Source of the DNA: an uncultured Luteitalea sp.
GTDB taxonomy: Bacteria > Acidobacteriota > Vicinamibacteria > Vicinamibacterales > Vicinamibacteraceae
NCBI GenBank assembly: GCA_934541105.1
Contig: CAKTDA010000006.1
Coordinates: forward strand, 1 to 64,000
Direction: 5' to 3'
Length of the DNA: 64,000 nt
Below, in pieces: positions 36,248-44,001 of the stretch. Under the pieces are notes generated by a model. It had not been told where the DNA came from. It saw only the letters and a list, made by a program, of their open reading frames with translations, and did not search any database. Position 1 is the stretch's first letter; each line of letters begins with the position of its first letter. The position numbers and the translations under genes are program-made.

Positions 36248-37290
36248 CGCACGCCTCCCGACGGCCGAGAGGACCCCGACCCGCGTGGCGATGCGGGTCT
36301 CGATGCACGCGACACGAGCTTCGCCTGCCGCCATGCCTTGCGGTCCTGCCCGGCGACGAGCCGATCGAGCTGCTTCATCTCCGGAGGAAAGTTCACCGAT
36401 CCGAACGGGTCCACGCGGCGCCCGACCACATACTCGGCGTTGAGCGGACGCCAGCGCAGGAAGAAGAGGCGGTTCTTCTCGTGCAGCACGGCCTTCAGGT
36501 CCGTGAACGCCTTGTCCGCCGCCGGAATGGGCCGCGATCCGAGCCCGAGCGCGTCGAGCAGGATGCCGGCAAACACGCGATCGCCCTCCTCGTTCAGGTG
36601 GATGCCGTTCACGGTCAGCGGTGCCTTCGCGGCGCGCATGGCGGCCAGCGTCGGCGTGAAGACGTCGGCAAACGGCACCTGCATGCGCGCGGCCACGCGG
36701 CGCATCACGTCCGTGTAACGCGCGAGCTCGCGGTTGCGCGCGTCCACGTCCACGTGCACGAGCCGCTCGAGTTTCTCGTGCGCAATGGGCGAGACGAGCG
36801 CCAGCCGCGGTGCCGACGTGCCGTTGTAGCGCGCGGCGCGATGCGCGGCGAGGTACGCCTCGAGATCCGCCTCGAACGCCGGCACGCCGGCCTCGCCCTC
36901 GAACGACTCGTTCGCGCCGAAGAACCCGAGGATCACGTCGGCCTCGTACGTCGTGAGGTGCTGCGCCGCATCACCGAAGTTCAGCGGGCGCGGCTGGAGC
37001 GTGATGGTATCGGCGCTCCATCCGAGGTTGCGCACCACGAGGTCGAGCGTGGGATGTGCCGCGAGCAACGCGGCCTCGAAGTTGTTGAAGTACTGCTGTC
37101 GCTCGGCAAGCGTGTTCCCGAGCAGGACGATGCGGTCGTTCGCACGAAGCTCGAGCCGCGGCGCGGGGGCTGGAGCCGTCGATGCAGTCGGCGGTCGTGC
37201 CTGCGCACGGGCGATGCCTGCGGATGCGGCCGCCACGAGCGCCGCAAGGACCAGCGTTTGCCAGGGTCTTCGCGAGGGAGAGGGCATCAC
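36244..37290 (-). CDS. Exported SGNH-hydrolase-fold protein lacking the GDS serine
   Basis: 348-aa protein with a signal peptide (TLVLAALVAAASAGIARAQA) and an SGNH/GDSL fold. Block I reads IVLLGNTLAERQQYF, so the nucleophile Ser of GDS is replaced by Thr (GNT). Block II has RNLGWSAD, block III FGANESF, and block V NGIHLNEEG keeps the His. Either a non-hydrolytic member or one using another residue. The last 60 residues are basic and low complexity. First gene of the block with the 1148-aa dehydrogenase-like protein and ThuA; the downstream ATG overlaps this TGA. Confidence 0.8.
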   Translation of the reverse strand: MMPSPSRRPWQTLVLAALVAAASAGIARAQARPPTASTAPAPAPRLELRANDRIVLLGNTLAERQQYFNNFEAALLAAHPTLDLVVRNLGWSADTITLQPRPLNFGDAAQHLTTYEADVILGFFGANESFEGEAGVPAFEADLEAYLAAHRAARYNGTSAPRLALVSPIAHEKLERLVHVDVDARNRELARYTDVMRRVAARMQVPFADVFTPTLAAMRAAKAPLTVNGIHLNEEGDRVFAGILLDALGLGSRPIPAADKAFTDLKAVLHEKNRLFFLRWRPLNAEYVVGRRVDPFGSVNFPPEMKQLDRLVAGQDRKAWRQAKLVSRASRPASPRGSGSSRPSGGVR

Positions 37291-37375
37291 GGATCTGCCC
37301 GACTGTAGTCCGCCCGGGGGCGTGCGGGCAAGGCGCGAATGCCGAGCTGGCGCGCTGTCTCCCCGGCGCCACGGC

Positions 37376-38212
37376 CTAGGAGCGCGGGGGCGCGAGCCAT
37401 TCCCGTGCGCGCTCGGGATCGTGGACGAGTGCGCGCAGCTGGTCGAGTGCGAACTGCAGCAGCGGCTGCGCGTCGATCACGCAGCTCTCGGCATTGCCGA
37501 TGCGGCCCCCGGCGATGCCCGTCCGGCGCAGGAACGCGTCGGTGATCCGACGAAAGACATCGGCGGGCCACGCGTCGTGCGCCGGCGCGGAGGTGTCGTA
37601 CTCCTCGCACGGCCGCCAGACGCGCCGACCTTCGTCGAGCCACGGCACCTCGTAGCGCACGACCCGCTTGCCGGGCACGTCCACGAGGTGCTCGGCATGG
37701 TGGAGGAACGTCACCTGGTCGTGGTCGCTGCCGAGAAGGAGGATGCGGCCGCCGAGCGCGGCAAACCGCGCGAGCGGCGAGCCTGGTCCATATGGGTAAT
37801 CCCATGTTTGCGCATCGAACAAGGCGCCCGCATGGGGGCCGCGGCAGGCGAAGCGGACGACGTGCGCGTTGACGGCCGTGCCGGGCCACGTGCGAAGGCA
37901 CTCGACGAGCGCGCCATTGTCGCGGGCCGACCGGGCGGTGTGCGGGTCGAACGCCGGCAGCTTCTCGCGCAGTTCGGCCTCGATCGCGGGCGGATGCACG
38001 CCGCGCCCGATCTCGTCGGTGTGCTCGGGGCAGCTCGCATACATCAGCAGCGAGCCATCGTCTCCAACCGCATCCTTCAGGGCGAGGTGGATCTGATCGG
38101 GACCGCCAGCGACGGGCCCGACCGCGCGCACCGACGCATGCACCATCAGCAGGTCGCCCTGCCGGATGCCGAGCGCCGCCGCATCACGAGCCAGTTCGTC
38201 GCGCGAGTGCAC
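37376..38212 (-). CDS. AAC(3)-family N-acetyltransferase
   Basis: 278-aa member of the antibiotic N-acetyltransferase (aminoglycoside 3-N-acetyltransferase/YokD) family. Visible family segments: GDLLMVHASVRAVGPVAGGP, HTARSARDNGALVE, VRFACRGPHAGAL, and LLLGSDHDQVTFLHHAEHLVD, which contains the catalytic-site His/Asp region. GTG at 38212 is chosen because the longer frame overlaps the next gene; it starts 13 nt after the YpdA stop. Whether it gives resistance cannot be told; chromosomal homologues often have other amine substrates. Confidence 0.85.
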   Translation of the reverse strand: MHSRDELARDAAALGIRQGDLLMVHASVRAVGPVAGGPDQIHLALKDAVGDDGSLLMYASCPEHTDEIGRGVHPPAIEAELREKLPAFDPHTARSARDNGALVECLRTWPGTAVNAHVVRFACRGPHAGALFDAQTWDYPYGPGSPLARFAALGGRILLLGSDHDQVTFLHHAEHLVDVPGKRVVRYEVPWLDEGRRVWRPCEEYDTSAPAHDAWPADVFRRITDAFLRRTGIAGGRIGNAESCVIDAQPLLQFALDQLRALVHDPERAREWLAPPRS

Positions 38213-38225
38213 GTCCCGAGCCCCG

Positions 38226-39260
38226 CTACTCTTCCGTCTTCCAGTGAATCGCCTCGAAGGGAATGGCCTCGGTCCGCTGGCCCGCGAGGTGCCTTGCAAT
38301 CTGCTGGGCGTGGAAGCGGCCGTTCTCGATGAACCAGCGGTTCGTCTTCAGGCCGCCGCACACCGTACCGGCGAGGAACACGCCAGGCCGCGCGCTCTCG
38401 AACGTCGCCTCGTCGAACACCGGCGTGCGGTACCCATCGTCGTGGAACGTGATCCCGAGTTGCTCGAGGAAGGCGAAGTCCGGGGTGTAGCCCGTCATCG
38501 CGAGCACGAAGTCGTTCGGCAGTTCGATGGTGCCGTCGGGCGTCCGGACCAGCAGCGACGCATCCCGAATCTCCTCGACCGTGCTGTTGAAGTACGCCGC
38601 AATCGAGCCTTCCTTGATGCGGTTCTCGATGTCTGGCCGAATCCAGTACTTGACGGTCTCCGAGAGCGAGGGCGATCGCACGACGAGCGTCACCTGCGCG
38701 CCATGGCGGTAGCAGTCGAGCGCCGCCTTGGCCGCACTGTTCCTGGCGCCGATGACGGCCACGCGCTGCTGCACGTACGGATACGGCTCGCGGTAGTAGT
38801 GCGTCACCTTCGGCATGTCGCCGCCGGGCACGCCAAGGCGGTTCGGGATGTCGAAGAAGCCGGTCGCGACGACAACGTGGCGGGCGCGGTGGCGGCCGCG
38901 CGACGTGACGACCGTGAAGTCGCCCTGGCTGCCCTCGACGTCGGCGACGCGCTCGTAGAAGCGGATGTCGATGCGCTCGCGCGCCGCGACGCCGCGGTAG
39001 TACTCGATGCCCTCCTCGCGCGTCGGCTTGTAGCCCTGCACCGGGAAGGGGTACCCGCCGATCTCGATGAGGTCCGGCGTCGAGAAGAACTCCATGCGCG
39101 CCGGATATCCGACGATGGAGTTGACGAGCGCGCCCTTGTCGATGACGCGCGCCGTGAGCCCGGCCCGCTGCGCCTCGATCGCGCACGCGAGGCCCACCGG
39201 CCCCGCCCCGACCACCACCACGTCGACCACCTGCCCGGAAGCCCCGCCATCAGGATGCAC
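38226..39260 (-). CDS. ypdA: YpdA-type putative bacillithiol disulfide reductase
   Basis: 344-aa FAD/NAD(P)H oxidoreductase. The FAD-binding VVVVGAGPVGLACAIEA is at the N-terminus, the NADPH Rossmann VAVIGARNSAAKAAL in the middle (~165), and ATGFFDIPNRLGVPG and AMTGYTPDFAFLEQLGI follow. There is no CxxC redox pair, as expected for YpdA. The enzyme reduces bacillithiol disulfide with NADPH. GTG at 39260 is the best start; a longer frame exists but overlaps the divergent gene at 39301. Only 40 nt separate the two divergent starts. Confidence 0.87.
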   Translation of the reverse strand: MHPDGGASGQVVDVVVVGAGPVGLACAIEAQRAGLTARVIDKGALVNSIVGYPARMEFFSTPDLIEIGGYPFPVQGYKPTREEGIEYYRGVAARERIDIRFYERVADVEGSQGDFTVVTSRGRHRARHVVVATGFFDIPNRLGVPGGDMPKVTHYYREPYPYVQQRVAVIGARNSAAKAALDCYRHGAQVTLVVRSPSLSETVKYWIRPDIENRIKEGSIAAYFNSTVEEIRDASLLVRTPDGTIELPNDFVLAMTGYTPDFAFLEQLGITFHDDGYRTPVFDEATFESARPGVFLAGTVCGGLKTNRWFIENGRFHAQQIARHLAGQRTEAIPFEAIHWKTEE

Positions 39261-39300
39261 GGCCCCATTGTCGCAGCCTGCGCGTGATACCGTCCCTCCC

Positions 39301-40038
39301 GTGCACCCAGCCCTCGAGCAGCTACGCCACCTGCAGGATCTGGAGCGCCAGGCTGCCGCGCTCCGCGCCACCCTCGATGCCGTGGACCAGCGACGCCTCG
39401 AGATCGAGGCCCCGGTCGCCGAGGCCGACACGGCGCTCCAGCAGCTCGCGGCCACCATCGAGGACCGGCAGGCGCGCCGCCGCGCCGGCGACCGCGACGT
39501 CGCCGCCCTGCAGCAGCGCCTGACGAAGTACCGTGCGCAGCTGATGGCCGTGACGAACGCGCGCGAGTACGAGGCCGCCCAGCACGAGGTCGCGACCGCC
39601 GAATCCGAACTCAAGGCGCGGGAAGACGAGACCATCGCGCTGCTGTTCGAGCTCGACGAACTCGCACCGCGCGCCGAACAGGCACGGCAGCTCCTTGCCG
39701 AACGCCGCGACGCCGCAGACGTCGCCCTCGCCGCGCTCGCCGACGAGACCCAGCGGCACAAGCTCGATCTCGCCGCCGCCGAAGGAAACGTGAGCGCGCT
39801 GCGACCGGCTGTCGATGCGCAGGCGCTCGCGACCTACGACCGCACGTCGAAGCGGTATCCACGGCATGCCGTGGCCGAACTGAAGGGCGAGCTGTGCACC
39901 GGATGCAACGTGAAGCTCCGGCCGATGCTGGCATCAGAGGTACGGCGGGGCGAACGGATCGTCCAGTGCGAGAACTGCACGCGCCTGCTCTACGTGGTCA
40001 AGCCCCCGGCACCCGCGACGCCGCCGGCTTCGTCGTAG
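39301..40038 (+). CDS. Coiled-coil protein with C4 zinc ribbon
   Basis: 245-aa protein of the DUF164/C4-type zinc-ribbon family. Residues 1-~180 form long helices in a coiled coil (EQLRHLQDLERQAAALRATL, ARRRAGDRDVAALQQRLTKY). The C-terminal domain has the four Cys in ELCTGCNVKL and IVQCENCTRLL (~200-230). Family members are thought to bind nucleic acids or act as scaffolds; the role is unknown. The GTG at 39301 gives the conserved N-terminus, and the frame extends upstream only through the divergent gene. Confidence 0.85.
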   Translation: MHPALEQLRHLQDLERQAAALRATLDAVDQRRLEIEAPVAEADTALQQLAATIEDRQARRRAGDRDVAALQQRLTKYRAQLMAVTNAREYEAAQHEVATAESELKAREDETIALLFELDELAPRAEQARQLLAERRDAADVALAALADETQRHKLDLAAAEGNVSALRPAVDAQALATYDRTSKRYPRHAVAELKGELCTGCNVKLRPMLASEVRRGERIVQCENCTRLLYVVKPPAPATPPASS

Positions 40039-40068
40039 GCTCCGTCTGCCAACGTCCGATCTCCGCCG

Positions 40069-41241
40069 TCAACGGCTCGCGGGCTCGAGTCGCACGATGG
40101 ACGTCGTGGCACCCTCCCTGTTCTCGAACGCGACGTACAGGTATCCGTCGGGACCCTGACGGACGTCGCGGATGCGTCCGCGGCGCTGCAGCAGCTGCTC
40201 ACTGTTGACGACATGTGTGCCGTCGAGCGTCAGGCGCACGAGCTGTTGCCCGAGCGCGCCGACGAAGAGGCTGCCGCGCCAGTCCGGGAACCGCGTACCG
40301 CGGTAGAGGACGAGCCCGGATGGCGCAATCGACGGGACCCACACGTGGTCAGGAGGCTCCATACCCTCGCGCATCGTCCCTGGATGGATCGCCGCACCGG
40401 TGCGATACATCACGCCGAAGCCGACGGCCGGCCAGCCGTAGTTCTTCCCAGGCTCCACGAGGTTCAGCTCGTCACCACCCTGCGGACCGTGTTCGGTGAG
40501 CCACAGGTTACTCGTCTCGTTGTCGTACGCGAGTCCCTGCGCATTGCGGTGACCGTAGCTCCAGATCTCGGGCAGCGCATCGGGGCGGCCGACGTACGGG
40601 TTGTCGCGCGGCACCCGTCCATCGTCGTGCAATCGAAGGACCGTGCCGTGGTGCGTGGACAGGTCCTGCGCCGGATGCTTCGCAAGGTCGCCGTCCGGAT
40701 ACACCTGGCGATCGCCGATCGTGATGAAGAGGTACCCCTTGCCGTCGAATGCGAGGCGCGAACCGAAGTGCCCCTGGCCTTCGGACCATGCCCTGGCCTC
40801 GAGCAGCTCCTCGACGGCGGTCAGTCGCCCGTCCGCGTAGCGCCCGCGGACGACGGCGGTCGTGTTCCGCTTCCCGTCGGCACTCGCCTTCGAGTAGGTC
40901 AGGTACAGGAGCCGGCTCGAGGCGAACTCGGGATGCAGGACCACATCCATCAGCCCGCCCTGGCCGCCCGCCCGCACAGGCGGCACGCCCTCCACGGGCT
41001 CGGGAAGGAGCCGCCCTTCCCGGACGACCCGCAGCCGGCCCGCGCGCTCGGTCACGAGCATGTCGCCGTTCGGAAGGAAAGCCATGGCCCAGGGCACGAG
41101 CAGGCCCTCGACCACCGTCACGACGCGGAAGTCGTGCTGAGCGGACCGCTCGGCACCTTGCCCGCTTGCGGCATGAACACCGATGACGAGGGTCGCACTC
41201 ACGACGAGCGCGAACAGTTGAACGACGTGGCGCTTGGTCAT
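40069..41241 (-). CDS. PQQ-dependent aldose sugar dehydrogenase-like protein
   Basis: 390-aa periplasmic six-bladed propeller of the soluble glucose/sorbosone dehydrogenase family (YliI/Asd type). Signal peptide KRHVVQLFALVVSATLVIGV. Family motifs: LVPWAMAFLPNGDMLVTERAGRL, HPEFASSRLLYLTYS, GHFGSRLAFDGKGYLFITIGDR, EIWSYGHRNAQGLA, LTEHGPQGGDELNL and GKNYGWPAVGFG. The HRNAQG and EHGPQGGDE segments carry PQQ and calcium ligands. AGGAG lies 5 nt before the ATG. Convergent with the zinc-ribbon gene. Confidence 0.92.
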   Translation of the reverse strand: MTKRHVVQLFALVVSATLVIGVHAASGQGAERSAQHDFRVVTVVEGLLVPWAMAFLPNGDMLVTERAGRLRVVREGRLLPEPVEGVPPVRAGGQGGLMDVVLHPEFASSRLLYLTYSKASADGKRNTTAVVRGRYADGRLTAVEELLEARAWSEGQGHFGSRLAFDGKGYLFITIGDRQVYPDGDLAKHPAQDLSTHHGTVLRLHDDGRVPRDNPYVGRPDALPEIWSYGHRNAQGLAYDNETSNLWLTEHGPQGGDELNLVEPGKNYGWPAVGFGVMYRTGAAIHPGTMREGMEPPDHVWVPSIAPSGLVLYRGTRFPDWRGSLFVGALGQQLVRLTLDGTHVVNSEQLLQRRGRIRDVRQGPDGYLYVAFENREGATTSIVRLEPASR

Positions 41242-41291
41242 GGACGCTCCTGACGAGTTCCCATGGTGCCACGACGCGGTAGCCTTCGAGG

Positions 41292-41794
41292 ATGCAGATC
41301 TTCGGCGAACACGATGCCGCCACGCTCGCGCAGTTCCGCGACGTCGCGTCGCGCGCCGAGCGTGCGGCACTGATGGCCGACGGGCACGTCGGCTACGTGA
41401 TGCCGATAGGCGGCGTCGCCGCCTATCGCGACCAGGTGTCGGTCGTCGGTGTGGGCTTCGACATCGCGTGCGGAAACGCGGGCGCCGCGCGCTGTTCTCG
41501 ACGGTCCACGGTGCCGGGCGCGTGATGTCGCGTACGCAGGCCGCGGGGAAGATCGACCGGCGCACGGGCAAGGTGAAGCAGTGCGGCGCAGTGTCGCCCC
41601 GGATGATGCGCGAGTGGGTCGCGCGGAAAGGCGTCGTGCTGCGCGGCGGAGGCACCGACGAGAGCCCCCACGCCTACCGCCGCCTGCCGGACGTGCTCGC
41701 GCATCAGGGCGGCACCATCCGCGTGCTCCACACGCTGCGGCCACTGATCGTCGTGATGGCTGGCGCGAACGAGTTCGATCCGTACAGGGACTGA
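41292..41794 (+). pseudogene. rtcB: rtcB (RNA ligase) remnant with internal deletion and frameshift
   Basis: Two parts of RtcB in different frames. The first (41292 to about 41485) encodes the N-terminus: QIFGEHDAATLAQFRDVASR, ADGHVGYVMPIGGVAAYRDQ and VGVGFDIACGN. The second, joined near 41490 in another frame, encodes the C-terminus: LFSTVHGAGRVMSRTQA, GKIDRRTGKVKQCGAV, VLRGGGTDESPHAYRRL and ANEFDPYRD. About 250 residues of the usual 400-480 are missing. The guanylylated-His motif HGAGR survives, but most of the metal site is gone. Both halves remain well conserved, so the loss looks recent, or the sequence has an assembly error. Confidence 0.85.
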
Positions 41795-41861
41795 ACGTCG
41801 AACGCCGAACGCCGAACGCATAGGCTGCAGGCTGTAGCCCGTAGGCCGAACGCCGAACGTT
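41793..41861 (+). repeat. 7-bp tandem repeat, GAACGYC
   Basis: Four adjacent units (GAACGTC, GAACGCC, GAACGCC, GAACGCA) at 41793-41820 and two more (GAACGCC, GAACGTT) at 41848-41861, separated by a 27-bp spacer rich in TAGGC/GCTGTAGCC. The array overlaps the rtcB stop codon and ends 20 nt before the RNase H start. Confidence 0.7.
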
Positions 41862-41880
41862 GCCGGGTTACGATCACGCG

Positions 41881-42435
41881 ATGATCACGGCGTACACCGA
41901 TGGAGGCGCGCGAGGGAACCCGGGGCCGGCGGGCTACGGCGTCCATGTGCTGGACGATGAGGGCAACACGCTTGCGGAGCTCGTGGGTCCGCTCGGTCAC
42001 GCGACCAACAACGTCGCGGAGTATTCGGGGCTGATTGCGGCCCTGGAGTGGGCGATCGACCACGGCGAGTCCGGCGTGCGCGTGCGCATGGACTCGGAGC
42101 TCGTGATCAAGCAGATGCGGGGCGAGTACAAGGTGAAGCACGCCGGGCTGCAGCCGCTGCATGCCGAGGCGCGGCGACTCGTTGCGCGGCTCGGACGTGT
42201 GACGTTCGAGCACGTGCGCCGCGAGCAGAACAAGGTGGCCGACGCGCTGTCCAACAAGGCCATGGACCTTGCCGAGGGCAAGACGCCGGCCGCCGTACAG
42301 GCCGATCCGGCATCGCCACCCGCGGCCGACGAACCACTGGCGCCGCGCACGATCAGCATCCCGCGGCCCGCGCGAGCGGCGGCTGCATCGACCGCTCGCC
42401 ACCAGGCTCCCCGGTTCGACTTCGACACCGACTGA
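41881..42435 (+). CDS. rnhA: Ribonuclease H, type I, with C-terminal extension
   Basis: 184-aa nuclease cutting RNA in RNA-DNA hybrids. Catalytic carboxylates are D7 (YTDGGARGNPGPAGYG), E47 (NNVAEYSGL), D71 (RMDSELVIKQM) and D121 (NKVADALSN). It lacks the basic protrusion of E. coli RNase HI and resembles the shorter RnhA/YpdQ-like group. After ~130 the chain continues with ~50 Pro/Ala-rich residues (PAAVQADPASPPAADEP), probably disordered. ATG at 41881 starts at the first beta strand; the upstream TTG is unlikely. Confidence 0.92.
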   Translation: MITAYTDGGARGNPGPAGYGVHVLDDEGNTLAELVGPLGHATNNVAEYSGLIAALEWAIDHGESGVRVRMDSELVIKQMRGEYKVKHAGLQPLHAEARRLVARLGRVTFEHVRREQNKVADALSNKAMDLAEGKTPAAVQADPASPPAADEPLAPRTISIPRPARAAAASTARHQAPRFDFDTD

Positions 42436-42445
42436 TCGCCGGCGT

Positions 42446-43222
42446 TCAGCGTGTGCGGCGTATCGCGGCGGCCATGCGTCCAGCCGCGGCGCAATTCACC
42501 CGATAGGACTCGAAGACGTCGGCGTGCGTGGCCGTGCAGAGGCCGGCGAGGTGGATGCGATCGGGCCGCACGCCGGCGGCTGCGAGCTGGTCGCGTGTGA
42601 CGGTCCACAGATCGAGCAGGTACCTGCCGTCGCGCGCCGAGGCCCGCCACCACGTGCCTCGCGCCGAGTCGAGTGGCTGGCTGGCCGTGAAGGCGTCCAC
42701 GACCTCCTGTCCCACCTCGTAGGTCTCGGGACCGATGCTCGGCCCGATGGCCACCATGAGGTCGGCCGCGCGGGTGCCGAACCGCCCCGCCATGACCGAC
42801 ACCATGTGCGAAGCCGCGGCCGCCGCCGAGCCCCTCCAGCCGGCATGGACGGCCGCGACAGCCCCCGTTCGAGCATCGGCGTAGAGAATCGGCACACAGT
42901 CGGCCGTGCGCACCGCCAGTGCGACGTCGGACCTGTCGGTGGCAAGCAGGTCGCCGTCCGCCCACGTGCCGTCACACGACGAAGGGATGTCGGTGTGCAC
43001 CGTGACGCCGTGCACCTGCCGCATGCGCCAGACGTCGGCCTCGTCCACCTCCATGTAAGCGGCAAGCGGCGTCCAGCCAGCCCCGTCGCCTGGATGTGGC
43101 ACGTCGAGGCCGCGGGCCGTGAAGACGTGTCGTGCGAGCGGCGACAGGGCCTCGCACTCGAGCACGTCGCCCCACGGCGCCCGGGTCCAGCGAAATGACG
43201 ACATGGGCGGAGGCAGGGACAT
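42446..43222 (-). CDS. pgeF: YfiH/LACC1-family purine nucleoside phosphorylase (peptidoglycan editing factor)
   Basis: 258-aa enzyme of the laccase-domain family, which phosphorolyses or deaminates purine nucleosides and in some bacteria affects peptidoglycan fidelity. The metal-binding residues are visible: His in RQVHGVTVH, Cys in VRTADCVPILY and His in AAVHAGWRGSAA. The C-terminal VFESYRVNCAAAGRM is near the usual end. ATG at 43222 is used; 43204 is possible. It converges with RNase H and diverges from the small gene at 43622. Confidence 0.9.
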   Translation of the reverse strand: MSLPPPMSSFRWTRAPWGDVLECEALSPLARHVFTARGLDVPHPGDGAGWTPLAAYMEVDEADVWRMRQVHGVTVHTDIPSSCDGTWADGDLLATDRSDVALAVRTADCVPILYADARTGAVAAVHAGWRGSAAAAASHMVSVMAGRFGTRAADLMVAIGPSIGPETYEVGQEVVDAFTASQPLDSARGTWWRASARDGRYLLDLWTVTRDQLAAAGVRPDRIHLAGLCTATHADVFESYRVNCAAAGRMAAAIRRTR

Positions 43223-43621
43223 CCGCCCATGATGCAACGGACGTTCACGTGCGCCAACCGCGGTTGCAGGACGCCCGCGCCGCAAGCATCCGCGCGCGTT
43301 CCCCCGCTGACGCGATCCGCCCGCAACCGGGGTTGACGTCAGCCGGCCCGTGCGTGCGTGACCCGCGCACGATCGTTCGTCGGCGCGGTGGCACGAACCC
43401 TCTCGTGTGCAGTCACTTACAGGATTCGACCCCGCATGCGGCCGGCACGGCACGCGTCGTGAAATGAGATGGCGCGGGCGAAGCACCCACCGCGCGCCGC
43501 GTGCGCGCAGGCCATGTGGCCATCAGGGTCCGCCCGATCGACGTCGCTCCGGCGCCGCCACGTCACGCCCCACGGACGCGGCTGGCGGCGCTGGTTCCCC
43601 GTCAGCGAGAGGACGCCGCAC
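43223..43621. other. ~400-nt intergenic region with two similar palindromes, no gene seen
   Basis: Between divergent pgeF and the SpoVG-like gene. It holds a perfect 12-bp palindrome CAACCGCGGTTG (43255-43266) and an imperfect copy CAACCGGGGTTG (43324-43335) 69 bp away, with TTGACG overlapping the second. These could be operators, but no matching -10 is evident. I looked for tRNA-like folds and found none. The frame open to 43469 upstream of the next gene has no recognisable protein. Confidence 0.5.
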
Positions 43622-43930
43622 ATGACCATCAAGATCGTCGCCGCCAACGAACAGGCAAGTCCCGCGGGCAAGCTTGCCGACGCCGAACTCCATTTCGTCG
43701 AGGGGCCGCTCGATGGCCTGAAGCTGATCGGCTTCAGCATCTGGGAGCGTCGGACGCCGGCTGGCCGCCGCAACGTGACGTTCCCCGCGCGCACGTACTC
43801 GGTCAACGGCGAGCGCCGAAGCTTTGCGCTGCTCCGCCCGATCGTCGACTCCGACGCGCAGGATCGCCTGCGCGACGTGATCCTTGCCGCGTATACCGAG
43901 CACGAGGCGCAGAGCGCGCTCGCGGGCTGA
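43622..43930 (+). CDS. Small protein resembling SpoVG, function unknown
   Basis: 102-aa cytoplasmic protein starting MTIKIVAANEQASPAGKLAD. The middle, LKLIGFSIWERRTPAGRRNV then FPARTYSVNGERRSFALL, and the end, DAQDRLRDVILAAYTEHE, follow the order of the SpoVG fold: a strand with an aromatic/polar face, a basic FPA/MPS-type loop, then a helix after a conserved Pro. SpoVG proteins bind nucleic acid. Similarity is by eye and weak in the N-terminal part. The frame extends upstream to 43469 but without conserved sequence; GAGAGGA precedes this ATG. Confidence 0.6.
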   Translation: MTIKIVAANEQASPAGKLADAELHFVEGPLDGLKLIGFSIWERRTPAGRRNVTFPARTYSVNGERRSFALLRPIVDSDAQDRLRDVILAAYTEHEAQSALAG

Positions 43931-44001
43931 CGTTCGCGGCAGGAGGCTGGCGTACTCGTGGTGGGCCGCCGGGCTCGGCCGGGGCTTCCGGATCGCCGTG
44001 G

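Noticed and set aside
34241..36718. 825-aa plus-strand frame across the cupredoxin protein and SGNH genes
   Set aside because: Antisense shadow spanning two genes with clear motifs.
43260..43620. Possible tRNA near TTCGACCCC in the 400-nt gap
   Set aside because: Only a T-loop-like string is present. No acceptor stem or anticodon arm could be folded around it.
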